33,056 bases of DNA from Betaproteobacteria bacterium HGW-Betaproteobacteria-18. Its GTDB lineage: Bacteria > Pseudomonadota > Gammaproteobacteria > Burkholderiales > Burkholderiaceae_C. Numbering within the stretch: the stretch's first letter is position 1; the number at the start of each line of letters is the position of its first letter. Under the pieces are notes generated by a model. The model saw only the letters and a list, made by a program, of their open reading frames with translations. It ran no database searches and was not told the DNA's origin. This document shows, piece after piece, positions 1-8,648 of the stretch. A program made the translations under genes and the position numbers. The stretch lies in the NCBI GenBank assembly GCA_002842265.1, contig PHCO01000010.1:1-33056 (forward strand). Reading direction: 5' to 3'.

Positions 1-126
1 CAACGGCTGCAGCCGCCGCCCCGCCAGCACCACATGCCAGCCACCGGCCAGCAAGGCCAGCGCGGCTGCTTTGCCGATACCCGAACCTGCGCCTGTGACC
101 AGGGCAACTTTGATTGTTTCTGTCAT
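1..126 (-). CDS. Short-chain dehydrogenase/reductase, N-terminal fragment (cut by window edge)
   Basis: Only the first 42 codons lie in the window, and the gene runs off the left edge. The start is an ATG at 124-126. The visible N-terminus holds the classic SDR nucleotide-binding motif TGAGSGIG (residues 11-18) after a short beta strand (KVALV), followed by an Ala/Leu-rich helix and the VVLAGRR end of the second beta strand. In the family this Rossmann fold binds NAD(H) or NADP(H); the Arg pair after the second strand often favours NADP(H), which is an inference here. The gene starts 23 bases after the rnr stop on the same strand, so it is probably co-transcribed with rnr. The substrate cannot be predicted from this fragment. 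Confidence 0.85.
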   Translation of the reverse strand, partial: MTETIKVALVTGAGSGIGKAAALALLAGGWHVVLAGRRLQPL

Positions 127-149
127 GATTTTTCACTCATTGAGATGTT

Positions 150-2447
150 TCAACTGCGACGACGTGGCTTATGCGCCTTGTCTTTTGCTTTGGCAGGCGC
201 TGGCACTTTGGCGCCACCCGGACGCTTGGGTGCGCCAGCGCGCGGCAAAGGCTCGGCGATTTTGCGGCTGCGACGACCTGCGCTTGCCACACCGGCATCG
301 TCATCGAACACTTTTCGATCAATGCCCTCATAGGCCAATTCATGGTCCTTGGCCGGACGGGGCAGCAGGCCATCGTTTTCGGTGAGCAGACGGAAATCAA
401 TGCGCCGCCCATCCAGGTCCACCCGACTCACCTGCACCCGCACCCTTGTACCCAGTGCGTAACGCATGCCGGTGCGCTCGCCACGCAATTCCTGGCGCGC
501 CTCATCAAAACGGTAGTACTCGCCACCGAGTTCGGTGATGTGCACCAGGCCTTCGACATACATCGCATCGAGCGTGACAAAAATACCGAAACTGGTCACC
601 GAACTGACGACACCACCAAATTCTTCGCCCAAATGATCGCGCATGTACTTGCATTTGAGCCAGGCTTCCACGTCGCGGCTCGCTTCATCGGCGCGGCGCT
701 CATTGGCGCTGCAATGCAGGCCGGCTGCTTGCCAGGCTTGTATGTCCACACTGAGCTTGCGTGGCTTTTGACCGGGCTCTGCGACACGCGAGGCCAGGTT
801 TTTTTCGAGCCGCTTGGACAACTTGGCGTGCGCCTCCCCCGGTGTGGGCAAGATGGGTAACTGGTATTTGGTTTTACCCAAAATCGCCTTGATGACCCGG
901 TGTACCAGCAGATCGGGATAGCGCCGGATGGGACTGGTGAAGTGGGTATAGGCCTCAAATGCCAAGCCAAAATGACCACTGTTGACGGGGGTGTAAATAG
1001 CTTGCTGCATGGATCGCAGCAGCATGGTTTGAATCTGCGGTGCGTCAGGGCGGTCTTTGGTGGCCTTGGCAATAGCCTGAAATTCTGCAGGTGACGGGTC
1101 GTCACTGACGCTCAAACCGACACCAATAATCTTCAGAAAATTACGCAACAGTTCAATTTTTTCAGGCGTCGGTCCTTCATGCACGCGGTACAAACCGGCG
1201 TACTTGCTTTGCGCAATGAAATCTGCGCTGCACACGTTGGCAGCCAACATGGCTTCCTCAATGAGCTTGTGGGCGTCGTTGCGGGTGCGTGGCACAATTT
1301 TTTCAATGTGACCCGCTTCGTCGCAGACAATTTGCGTCTCCACCGTTTCAAAATCAACGGCACCGCGGCGCTCTCGCGACTTGAGCAAGGCGCGGTAAAC
1401 GTCGTGCAGATTCATCAAATCGATGATGCGCTCCTGGCGTTTGGACGCTTCCGGACCCCGGGTGTTGGCCAAAATGGCCGCCACCTCGGTGTAGGTAAAG
1501 CGCGCATGGCTCCACATCACAGCCGGATAGAACTGATATGCAGACACTTCGCCGTCTTGACTGACCATCATGTCGCAGACCATGCACAAGCGTTCGACTT
1601 CCGGGTTGAGCGAGCACAGGCCGTTGGACAATTTTTCGGGCAGCATCGGAATGACGCGGCGCGGAAAATAGACACTGGTGGCGCGCTCGTAGGCATCAAT
1701 GTCGATGGCCGAACCGTTTTCCACATAATGACTGACATCGGCAATCGCGACCAGCAAACGCCAGCCTGGCACTGCTGCTTTGCCACGACCAATTTTGACA
1801 GGCTCGCAATAGACGGCATCGTCAAAATCGCGCGCATCTTCACCGTCAATGGTGACCAGGGGCACGTCCGTCAGATCGACGCGCTGGGTTTTGTCTTGCG
1901 GGCGCACCGTATCAGGCAAGCCCCGAGCCAGCGCAATGCAGGCATCAGAAAACTCATGCGGGACATCATATTTGCGCACCGCAATTTCGATCTCCATACC
2001 AGGGTCATCCACGTCACCCAGCACTTCCTTGATGCGCCCGACAGGTTGACCAAACAAGGCGGGGGGTTCGGTCAACTGGACCACCACCACTTGGCCCACT
2101 TTGGCCAAACCGGTGGCCGCTTTCGGGATCATCACATCCTGGCCGTAGCGCTTGTCCTCGGGGGCCACAATCCATATCCCACTTTCGCACAACAAGCGGC
2201 CAATGATGACTTGTGTGCTGCGCTCCACAATCTCCACCACCCGGCCTTCGGGGCGGCCTTTGCGGTCACTGCGCACAATGCGCACCTTGACGCGATCCTT
2301 GTGCAGCACGGCGCGCATTTCATTGGGTGCGAGGTAAATATCGGCCTCACCATCATCGCGAATCACAAAACCGTGACCGTCACGATGCCCTTGAACTATT
2401 CCTTCAACTTCTTCCAGCAGTGCGCTGGTTTGCTTGGTATTTTTGAT
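150..2447 (-). CDS. rnr: Ribonuclease R (3'-5' exoribonuclease, RNB family)
   Basis: RNase R degrades structured RNA from the 3' end and takes part in RNA quality control. Visible parts are a cold-shock-like domain near the N-terminus (VQGHRDGHGFVIRDDG), the RNB catalytic domain with the acidic cluster TIDGEDARDFDDAV about 165-180 residues in, the conserved HFTSPIRRYPDLLVHR segment, an S1 domain (GVVSSVTSFGIFVTLD) and a basic Lys/Arg/Pro tail ending KPRRRS. The N-terminal helix-turn-helix of the E. coli enzyme is absent. The start is uncertain. No in-frame ATG, GTG or TTG lies between a GTG at 2496-2498, which is inside the antisense of tRNA-Leu, and the cold-shock domain. I use an AUC codon at 2445-2447 because it has an AAGG six bases upstream and gives an N-terminus MKNTKQTSALLEEVEG. 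The GTG at 2498 is the alternative. The SDR gene follows downstream. Confidence 0.93.
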   Translation of the reverse strand: MKNTKQTSALLEEVEGIVQGHRDGHGFVIRDDGEADIYLAPNEMRAVLHKDRVKVRIVRSDRKGRPEGRVVEIVERSTQVIIGRLLCESGIWIVAPEDKRYGQDVMIPKAATGLAKVGQVVVVQLTEPPALFGQPVGRIKEVLGDVDDPGMEIEIAVRKYDVPHEFSDACIALARGLPDTVRPQDKTQRVDLTDVPLVTIDGEDARDFDDAVYCEPVKIGRGKAAVPGWRLLVAIADVSHYVENGSAIDIDAYERATSVYFPRRVIPMLPEKLSNGLCSLNPEVERLCMVCDMMVSQDGEVSAYQFYPAVMWSHARFTYTEVAAILANTRGPEASKRQERIIDLMNLHDVYRALLKSRERRGAVDFETVETQIVCDEAGHIEKIVPRTRNDAHKLIEEAMLAANVCSADFIAQSKYAGLYRVHEGPTPEKIELLRNFLKIIGVGLSVSDDPSPAEFQAIAKATKDRPDAPQIQTMLLRSMQQAIYTPVNSGHFGLAFEAYTHFTSPIRRYPDLLVHRVIKAILGKTKYQLPILPTPGEAHAKLSKRLEKNLASRVAEPGQKPRKLSVDIQAWQAAGLHCSANERRADEASRDVEAWLKCKYMRDHLGEEFGGVVSSVTSFGIFVTLDAMYVEGLVHITELGGEYYRFDEARQELRGERTGMRYALGTRVRVQVSRVDLDGRRIDFRLLTENDGLLPRPAKDHELAYEGIDRKVFDDDAGVASAGRRSRKIAEPLPRAGAPKRPGGAKVPAPAKAKDKAHKPRRRS

Positions 2448-2452
2448 ACAAT
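2444..2452 (+). promoter_or_regulatory. Likely extended -10 promoter of tRNA-Leu
   Basis: The sequence TGATACAAT is an extended -10 element (TG, one base, then TACAAT at 2447-2452). It would place transcription start near 2459, about 12 bases before the tRNA 5' end. No good -35 box is visible 16-18 bases upstream, which fits an extended -10 promoter. The element overlaps the 5' end of rnr on the other strand. Confidence 0.5.
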
Positions 2453-2470
2453 GCCTTTCTTTCCTGAAAT

Positions 2471-2555
<85 letters not shown>

Positions 2556-2607
2556 ATATAAATGAATTCCAATTATTTTTTGTGAAAATAATTGAGGTTT
2601 TTGAATG

Positions 2608-2638
2608 AAAAAGCCGTTGCCATTGCAACGGCTTTTTT
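2608..2638. terminator. Bidirectional intrinsic terminator between tRNA-Leu and rimO
   Basis: An 8-bp perfect stem (GCCGTTGC, 2613-2620; GCAACGGC, 2625-2632) closes a CATT loop. An A-run lies on the left and a T-run on the right, so the hairpin has a U-tract in both directions. It sits between the 3' ends of the convergent tRNA-Leu (+) and rimO (-) transcription units. Confidence 0.9.
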
Positions 2639-2668
2639 GTTGTGTGCTGACCATTTTAACCGGGGTCA

Positions 2669-4063
2669 TCAAAATGGTTGCGCAACCAGGTCATGTCCTT
2701 GCGCCGCAACGATCCGCGCTTTGGTAAATTCGCCCACGCGCAGTGTTTTGCTGATCTTTTCTGGCGGCAGCAGTTTGACAAGGCCATCTATCTCCGGGGC
2801 ATCCGCATAAGAGCGCCCCACGCCGCCCTTCTTACCCAAACCAGGCGCCAAGTCCACCAAAATCTGCATGGTTGCCCCCACACGCTTTTGCAGTTTGGCA
2901 GCAGAGACCGCCTCAGCCACTGCCATGAAGCGGGCGCGACGCTCCTCGCGTACCGTCTCTGGCAACATGCCGCCAATCTCATTGGCCACGGCACCTGCCA
3001 CCGGGCTGTAGGCAAAGCAACCGGTCCGATCAATTTGCGCTTCACGCACAAAGTCAAGCAAGTGTTCAAACTCGGCTTCGGTTTCACCTGGAAAACCAGC
3101 AATAAAGGTACTACGCACCACAATGTCAGGACAGGCCTCGCGCCAACGCAGCAGTCTTTCCATGTTTTTCTCACCACTGGCCGGGCGTTTCATGCGTTTG
3201 AGCACGTCCGGGTGGCTGTGCTGAAATGGCACATCCAGATAGGGCAGGATCAGCCCGGATGCCATCAGCGGCAAAATGTCATCCACGCTCGGGTACGGAT
3301 AGACATAGTGCAAGCGCACCCAGGCACCATAACTCTGCGCCATCTCACCCAGCGCCTGCGCCAATTCAAACAAGCGGGTTTTGATCGGCTTGCCATTCCA
3401 GAAACCAGTGCGGTATTTCACGTCCACACCATAGGCCGAGGTGTCCTGGCTGATCACCAGCAATTCCTTGACACCGCCCTCAAACAAGGCTTGGGCTTCC
3501 TTGAGCACATCTCCAATCGGACGCGACACCAGATCACCGCGCATCGACGGAATAATGCAAAAGGTACAGCGATGGTTGCAGCCTTCGCTGATCTTGAGGT
3601 AAGCGTAGTGCCGCGGTGTGAGTTTGATCCCGGCCACACCAAACGCGTTGGGCACCAAATCGACAAAAGGATCGTGCGGCTTGGGCAGGTGGGCGTGCAC
3701 AGCGTCCATCACCTCCTGGGTGGCATGCGGACCGGTCACCGCCAGCACACTGGGATGCATTTGCCGCACCAGGTTACCGCCGCCCTCGCCGGCTTTGGCC
3801 CCCAGGCAACCGGTCACGATGACCTTGCCGTTTTCGGCCAAAGCCTCGCCAATGGTGTCCAGGCTTTCTCTGACCGCATCGTCAATGAAGCCGCAGGTGT
3901 TGACAATGACCAGGTCGGCACCCTGGAATGTTTTGGAGGTTTGATACCCTTCGGCACTGAGTTGCGTCAAGATCAGTTCGGAATCGGTCAGCGCCTTGGG
4001 ACAGCCCAGGCTGACAAAACCAACTTTGGGAGCCGTGGCAACGCTTATCGTTAAAGCATTCAT
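2669..4063 (-). CDS. rimO: Ribosomal protein S12 methylthiotransferase RimO
   Basis: RimO is a radical-SAM enzyme that adds a methylthio group to the conserved Asp of ribosomal protein S12. At 464 residues it has normal length. The N-terminal UPF0004 domain carries the three cluster-binding cysteines in SLGCPKA (C21), VNTCGF (C57) and TGCLGA (C86). The radical-SAM motif CNHRCTFC lies at residues 162-169. The last roughly 80 residues form the TRAM domain, which binds the substrate protein in this family. The motif spacing and the start [16 protein letters not shown] match RimO rather than MiaB. The gene is the last of the alaA-to-rimO unit, 18 bases after phaR, and a terminator follows it. Confidence 0.96.
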   Translation of the reverse strand: MNALTISVATAPKVGFVSLGCPKALTDSELILTQLSAEGYQTSKTFQGADLVIVNTCGFIDDAVRESLDTIGEALAENGKVIVTGCLGAKAGEGGGNLVRQMHPSVLAVTGPHATQEVMDAVHAHLPKPHDPFVDLVPNAFGVAGIKLTPRHYAYLKISEGCNHRCTFCIIPSMRGDLVSRPIGDVLKEAQALFEGGVKELLVISQDTSAYGVDVKYRTGFWNGKPIKTRLFELAQALGEMAQSYGAWVRLHYVYPYPSVDDILPLMASGLILPYLDVPFQHSHPDVLKRMKRPASGEKNMERLLRWREACPDIVVRSTFIAGFPGETEAEFEHLLDFVREAQIDRTGCFAYSPVAGAVANEIGGMLPETVREERRARFMAVAEAVSAAKLQKRVGATMQILVDLAPGLGKKGGVGRSYADAPEIDGLVKLLPPEKISKTLRVGEFTKARIVAAQGHDLVAQPF

Positions 4064-4081
4064 TAATAATGGACCAGCTTG

Positions 4082-4621
4082 TTATTTAGGGATGTTGTTG
4101 ATGCCAAACGCCCCCAACATTTGCCCGGCCTGCTTTTGCATTTGTTCCTGCATTTGCACCAACCAGGACTTGGATTGCTCCAGACTACCGCCCAACATGG
4201 CTTGCATAACCGGCGGCTGCAAGGCCGTGTACTGCTTCCACATTTCTGGCGTAAAGCCCTTGGTTTGTTCGGCAAACCGGGTTTGGGTGTCGATCAGGGT
4301 CTGGATGTTTTTTTCCAGATAACCACCCAGAAAACCTTGCATGGCGTGACCATAAAAACGAATCAGACTCTCCAGCACTGGTGCCGTGAACATGGGCGAA
4401 CCACTGGTCTCGGCTTCCAGAATGATTTGCAACAAAATGCTGCGCGTCAGGTTCTCGCCGGTCTTGGCATCGACCACTTCGAAAGGCTCACTTTTCATCA
4501 CCAGGTCTTTCACTTCCAACAAGGTGATGTAAGTGGACGTCTTGGTGTCGTAGAGACGGCGATTGGGGTACTTCTTGATGACGCGGTGCGCAGCTTGCGT
4601 GTCGGGGGTTTTGTCTTGCAT
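4082..4621 (-). CDS. phaR: Polyhydroxyalkanoate synthesis regulator PhaR
   Basis: PhaR is a DNA-binding repressor that senses PHA granules and controls phasin and granule genes. The N-terminal PHB/PHA accumulation regulator domain (about residues 12-70) shows the hallmark IKKYPNRRLYDTKTSTYI. The PHB_acc domain follows (TRSILLQIILEAE), then a Met/Gln-rich amphipathic C-terminus (QMQEQMQKQAGQMLGAFG) that in the family contacts granules. The length of 179 residues is typical. It lies six bases after moaE and 18 bases before rimO, not beside phaC or phaB, so its likely targets are elsewhere in the genome. It implies that the organism stores PHA, which is an inference from the family role. Confidence 0.94.
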   Translation of the reverse strand: MQDKTPDTQAAHRVIKKYPNRRLYDTKTSTYITLLEVKDLVMKSEPFEVVDAKTGENLTRSILLQIILEAETSGSPMFTAPVLESLIRFYGHAMQGFLGGYLEKNIQTLIDTQTRFAEQTKGFTPEMWKQYTALQPPVMQAMLGGSLEQSKSWLVQMQEQMQKQAGQMLGAFGINNIPK

Positions 4622-4627
4622 ATCGGA

Positions 4628-5137
4628 TCAATCTTGAGCATTCAAGCTCGTATTTTCAAGGGCAATGCCCCACTTCGCCAGCGCTGCATCATCGCTGACA
4701 CGGGCATCGACCCAGCGTGCGCCGGTGAGCGTTTGTTCTTTTTTCCAGAAAGGTGCCTGGGTTTTAAGGTAATCCATCAAAAACTCGCAAGCCTGGAAAC
4801 TCTCGCTCCGGTGCGCCGAGGTGACCGCCACCATGACGATTTGATCCAACGGCTGTAGCAGCCCGACGCGGTGGATGACGCGGGCCCCAAAAATGTCAAA
4901 ACGTTGCTGTGCCGCGTCAATCATGGCCTCAATCGATTTCTCTGTCATGCCGGGGTAATGTTCCAGCTCCATGCTGGCAATTCTCCCGGATTCGCCCGCA
5001 GTGCGGTCTCGCACAGTGCCTACAAAGCTACAGACCGCACCCACACGCGGGTCTTGTGCCCGCAAAGCAGCAACTTCGGTGCTGAGGTCAAAGTCAGAAG
5101 TCTGGATGGAAACCCGGGGCGCGTTGGGGATCGGCAT
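4628..5137 (-). CDS. moaE: Molybdopterin synthase catalytic subunit MoaE
   Basis: MoaE pairs with MoaD to convert cyclic pyranopterin monophosphate to molybdopterin by adding the dithiolene sulfurs. Conserved family features are visible: GAVCSFVGTVRD (residues 33-44), the LEHYPGM segment, TSAHRSESF (106-114) and the catalytic lysine region YLKTQAPFWKKE (K125 and K132, matching the two key lysines of the E. coli enzyme). The 169-residue length is slightly long. It follows moaD by four bases. No moaA, moaB or moaC is in the window, so the early pathway steps must be encoded elsewhere. Confidence 0.95.
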   Translation of the reverse strand: MPIPNAPRVSIQTSDFDLSTEVAALRAQDPRVGAVCSFVGTVRDRTAGESGRIASMELEHYPGMTEKSIEAMIDAAQQRFDIFGARVIHRVGLLQPLDQIVMVAVTSAHRSESFQACEFLMDYLKTQAPFWKKEQTLTGARWVDARVSDDAALAKWGIALENTSLNAQD

Positions 5138-5141
5138 GGTT

Positions 5142-5393
5142 TTAGCCTCCAGTCACGGGCGGGAAAAACGCCACTTCGGCACCCTCGCCTAACGCGGTAC
5201 TTTCATCACACATATCCTGGTTGAGCGCCAGGCGCACCGCCTTGCCGCGCGCCAGGCAGTCAGCATACGCGCCACCCAGGGCAATGAGCTCATCGCGCAG
5301 CGCGCCCAACGTGGCAGCCGAACTATCGCGCTGTTCGCTGCCAGCGCCAATGGCTTCGCGGATGGATGCAAAATATTTCACCGTCACTTTCAT
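5142..5393 (-). CDS. moaD: Molybdopterin synthase sulfur carrier subunit MoaD
   Basis: This is a small (83-residue) ubiquitin-like sulfur carrier. It ends in the diagnostic double glycine (FFPPVTGG), whose C-terminus is adenylated and then thiocarboxylated before sulfur is passed to the MoaE active site. The N-terminal KVTVKYFASIREAIG and the LNQDM segment fit the MoaD fold. The ATG overlaps the moeA stop by four bases (ATGA, 5390-5393), which suggests translational coupling. Confidence 0.95.
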   Translation of the reverse strand: MKVTVKYFASIREAIGAGSEQRDSSAATLGALRDELIALGGAYADCLARGKAVRLALNQDMCDESTALGEGAEVAFFPPVTGG

Positions 5394-6628
5394 GCCAGCA
5401 GCTCCGAAAAAGGGATAAATCGCACCACATCGCCCGCAGCGATGGTGCAGCCCGGCGGGTTATCGACCAAACCGTCGCCCCAGACTGCCGAAGTTAATAC
5501 GCCAGAACTTTGATTGTTAAACAAATCGAGGCCCCCCGTAGCATTGCGTTTGACGCGCAAAAATTCCCGGCGCTTGTCGGCTCTGAGCCAATTGAAATTG
5601 GCAGTCACAGACATGGGTTTGACAGCCAGCTCTGACACGCCTTGCAGCTTCAGTAAAAACGGCCGTACCAGCAACAAGAAGGTGACAAAGCTTGACACCG
5701 GGTTGCCCGGCAAACCCATAAAGTGGGCATCGGCCACCTGGCCGTAAGCAAACGGCTTGCCCGGCTTGATGGCGATTTGCCACAAATCCAGGTGACCCAG
5801 ACTCTGTACCGCAGGCTTGATATGGTCCTCTTCACCCACCGAGACACCGCCACTGGTCAATATCAAGTCATGATTTTCAGCGGCCCCGCGCAAAGCGTCG
5901 ATGGTGGCGGCGCGTTGGTCAGGAACGATTCCAAGATCACTCACCTCGCAGCCCAGGCGGGTCAGCAAGGCTTTCAGAAAAAACCGGTTCGAGTTGTAAA
6001 TGGCGCCGGGTGGCATGTTTTCAGGAGCCACATCACCCGGCATGACCAACTCGTCACCCGTTGAAAACAGGGCCACCCGCGGACGGCGCGCCACCCTCAA
6101 ATGACCCATGCCAATACTGGCCGCCAGCCCAAGAGAGGCTGGCGTGAGCCGTTCTCCTTGAGGGAGTACAACTGCACCGCGCGTAACATCTTCTCCCGCA
6201 CGGCGAATCCACTGGCCAGGTTTGGGCAGCGCCTTGATGCGCACGGCACCATCGGATTGCACGTCGCAGTCTTCCTGCATCACCACGGCATCGGCACCCT
6301 GGGGAATGGGTGCGCCGGTGAAGATGCGCGCCACCGTGTTGACGGTCAGGGATGTGCCCATACTGCCTGCTGGGATGCGCTGCGACACCGCAAAGGCCCG
6401 AGTCGGATCAGCCAGGTCTGCACAGCGCAGTGCGTAGCCATCCATCGAACTATTGTCTTGCGGCGGCACATGCAGGGCTGACACCAAATCTTGCGCCAGC
6501 ACACGGCCATCGGCATCAAAGGTAGAGACTTGCTCAACACCCATCAAAACGACCGCGTAGCCCAGTAATTGGGCCAGTGCGTCATCGAGCGACTTCATGG
6601 GTTTGGGCGCGGGACGGTCAGCAGTCAT
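5390..6628 (-). CDS. moeA: Molybdopterin molybdenumtransferase MoeA
   Basis: MoeA inserts molybdate into adenylylated molybdopterin in the last shared step of molybdenum cofactor synthesis. At 412 residues the length is typical. Motifs seen are PQDNSSMDGYA (56-66), FSTGDEL (188-194), the MoCF-binding SGGVSVGEEDH (259-269) and KPGKPF with GLPGNPVSS (288-313). The C-terminal MoeA domain IV ends in CTIAAGDVVRFIPF. The start ATG overlaps the mobB stop (ATGA, 6625-6628) and the stop overlaps the moaD start, so mobB-moeA-moaD is a tightly coupled group. Confidence 0.96.
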   Translation of the reverse strand: MTADRPAPKPMKSLDDALAQLLGYAVVLMGVEQVSTFDADGRVLAQDLVSALHVPPQDNSSMDGYALRCADLADPTRAFAVSQRIPAGSMGTSLTVNTVARIFTGAPIPQGADAVVMQEDCDVQSDGAVRIKALPKPGQWIRRAGEDVTRGAVVLPQGERLTPASLGLAASIGMGHLRVARRPRVALFSTGDELVMPGDVAPENMPPGAIYNSNRFFLKALLTRLGCEVSDLGIVPDQRAATIDALRGAAENHDLILTSGGVSVGEEDHIKPAVQSLGHLDLWQIAIKPGKPFAYGQVADAHFMGLPGNPVSSFVTFLLLVRPFLLKLQGVSELAVKPMSVTANFNWLRADKRREFLRVKRNATGGLDLFNNQSSGVLTSAVWGDGLVDNPPGCTIAAGDVVRFIPFSELLA

Positions 6629-7158
6629 GCGTAATTTTCAAAATGATAGTCAAAACGCGACCCTTGTGTGAGCAGCCAAGCGACCACCGCGTCCGGATCA
6701 TTCAGGTCAAGCACCTGCAACTGTGTGGGTATGGGCAATTGATCTGGCGAATCGGTAGCGATCGCCGTAATAAAGTCGTCCGCCGGGTAGCGCGCAGGTT
6801 TGCCGGATTCGGCGCGCCAGACTTCTATTTTTTGCAAGTCAGAATCCTTGAAGCCTTCCACCAGCACCCAATCGACACCCTCGTACAACTCGGCCAGCAG
6901 TTGGTGCACGGTAGGCCGATTAGCCACTTCAAACTCACGAATCAAAGCCAGTCGCTTGTCTGAGGCGACCACCACCTCAAAGGCGCCCGCTTCACGATGA
7001 CGGTAAGTGTCTTTGCCTTCGTGGTCAATGTCAAAACGATGATGGGCATGTTTGACCACCGACACACGCAAACCTTTGAGACGCAGCGCCGGGATCAAAC
7101 GCTCTACCAACGTGGTCTTACCCGAGCCGGAAAAACCGGCAAAGCCAACAACTTTCAT
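6625..7158 (-). CDS. mobB: Molybdopterin-guanine dinucleotide biosynthesis adaptor MobB
   Basis: MobB is a GTP-binding accessory protein thought to support guanylylation of the molybdenum cofactor together with MobA. The P-loop GFSGSGKTTL lies at residues 8-17. The VVKHAHHRFDIDHEGKDTYRHREAGA stretch, here split across several conserved blocks, and VDWVLVEGFKD are MobB signatures. The 177-residue length is normal. mobA is not in the window. The gene begins 61 bases after thrC, the largest gap within this unit, so a secondary promoter could lie there, but no clear one was seen. Confidence 0.95.
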   Translation of the reverse strand: MKVVGFAGFSGSGKTTLVERLIPALRLKGLRVSVVKHAHHRFDIDHEGKDTYRHREAGAFEVVVASDKRLALIREFEVANRPTVHQLLAELYEGVDWVLVEGFKDSDLQKIEVWRAESGKPARYPADDFITAIATDSPDQLPIPTQLQVLDLNDPDAVVAWLLTQGSRFDYHFENYA

Positions 7159-7219
7159 TCAAAACCATTCATTTTTGATGCGCTAATTTCAATTTTTTCG
7201 CAACGTTGATGGAGAAATG

Positions 7220-8647
7220 TCATGCGCAATTTTCGGCAATAAAGGATTTAATCGCCTGCACATCCGCCGACATGCTCACAACCCGTTTGGGCAGGGCTTC
7301 GATACCCATGAATTTAGCCGGACGATCAGGCTCACGGCCCGTAGCCTCAACAATGGTGGCTGCAAATTTAATGGGCAAAGCGGTTTCCAGCACGATCATC
7401 GGCACGCCAGCCTGCACGTGTTCACGCGCCACCTTGACGCCGTCAGCCGTGTGGGTATCGATCATCATGCCATGGCGCTCCCAGGTGTCCTTGATGGTCG
7501 CCAGGCGATCCGCGTGAGTGCTTTTGCCACTGTCAAAGCCGTAGCGCCTGGCGGCCTGACTAAAGGCGGGGTGCGCTTCCAGGTCAAAAAAGCCGACACG
7601 CGCCAAAGCATCGCCAAAGAGCGACTTGATGCGCGCACCGTCGCGTCCCAGCAAGTCAAATACAAAGCGCTCAAAGTTACTCGCTTTGGAAATATCCATC
7701 GACGGACTGGAGGTTTCGTGGGTGTCGGCACTGGTGCGCACGCGATAGACACCGGTCTTGAAAAATTCGTCGAGCACGTCATTTTCATTGGTGGCCACCA
7801 CCAGACGGGCAATGGGCAAGCCCATCATGCGCGCCACATGGCCAGCGCAAATATTGCCAAAATTGCCACTGGGAACGGTAAAACTCACCTTCTGAGCATT
7901 GGCCTCTGTCACCTGGAAATAGCCTGCAAAGTAATAAACGACTTGCGCCAGCAGGCGCGCCCAATTGATCGAATTGACGGTGCCAATTTTGTACTGGCGT
8001 TTGAAGTCGAGGTCGTTACTGACGGCCTTGACCATGTCCTGGCAGTCGTCGAACACGCCATCGACAGCAATGTTGAAAATGTTGTCGTCCATCAGGCTAA
8101 ACATTTGTGCCTGCTGGAACGGGCTCATGCGGCCCTGCGGGCTGGTCATGAAGACGCGCACGCCTTTTTTGCCGCGCATGGCGTATTCGGCCGCGCTGCC
8201 GGTGTCGCCGCTGGTGGCGCCCAGAATGTTGAGTTCTTCACCGCGGCGCGCCAGCTCGTACTCGAACAGGTTGCCCAGCAACTGCATGGCCATGTCCTTG
8301 AACGCCAGCGTCGGGCCGTTGGACAAAGCCTCCAGCCAGATACCGTTTTCCAATGGGCGCAGCGGCACGATTTCAACAGTGCCAAACACTTCTGCCGTGT
8401 AGGTTTTTTGGCACAAGGCTTTCAGGTCGGCTGCGGGGATGTCGTCAATGTAGAGCGACAGCACCTCGAACGCCAGTTGGGCATAGCCCTGGCTGTGGTA
8501 CACATCGCGCCAACGGGTCAAAGTGGCATCGTCTATGTGGGGATAAAACTCGGGCAGGTAAAGTCCGCCATCGGGTGCCAGGCCTTCAAGCAGAATGTCG
8601 CAAAAATGCTTGGGGCTTTGGTCGCCCCGGGTCGAGATGTATTGCAT
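7220..8647 (-). CDS. thrC: Threonine synthase
   Basis: ThrC converts O-phosphohomoserine to threonine using PLP. The start chosen is the ATG at 8645-8647 (MQYISTRGDQSP), one base after the hom stop, because family members begin with this YxSTRG motif. A longer ORF reaching back to 8719 lies inside hom and is not needed. The protein has 475 residues, as in the long gammaproteobacterial and betaproteobacterial type. The PLP lysine is in LAFKDMA (K117) and the phosphate-binding loop in GATSGDTGSAA (143-153). With hom and alaA upstream, this forms an amino-acid block at the head of the operon. Confidence 0.96.
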   Translation of the reverse strand: MQYISTRGDQSPKHFCDILLEGLAPDGGLYLPEFYPHIDDATLTRWRDVYHSQGYAQLAFEVLSLYIDDIPAADLKALCQKTYTAEVFGTVEIVPLRPLENGIWLEALSNGPTLAFKDMAMQLLGNLFEYELARRGEELNILGATSGDTGSAAEYAMRGKKGVRVFMTSPQGRMSPFQQAQMFSLMDDNIFNIAVDGVFDDCQDMVKAVSNDLDFKRQYKIGTVNSINWARLLAQVVYYFAGYFQVTEANAQKVSFTVPSGNFGNICAGHVARMMGLPIARLVVATNENDVLDEFFKTGVYRVRTSADTHETSSPSMDISKASNFERFVFDLLGRDGARIKSLFGDALARVGFFDLEAHPAFSQAARRYGFDSGKSTHADRLATIKDTWERHGMMIDTHTADGVKVAREHVQAGVPMIVLETALPIKFAATIVEATGREPDRPAKFMGIEALPKRVVSMSADVQAIKSFIAENCA

Positions 8648-8648
8648 G

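Noticed and set aside
2678-4054. A 458-residue plus-strand ORF opposite rimO
   Set aside because: Mirrors rimO codon for codon and has no family motif; the rimO frame holds all six cluster cysteines.
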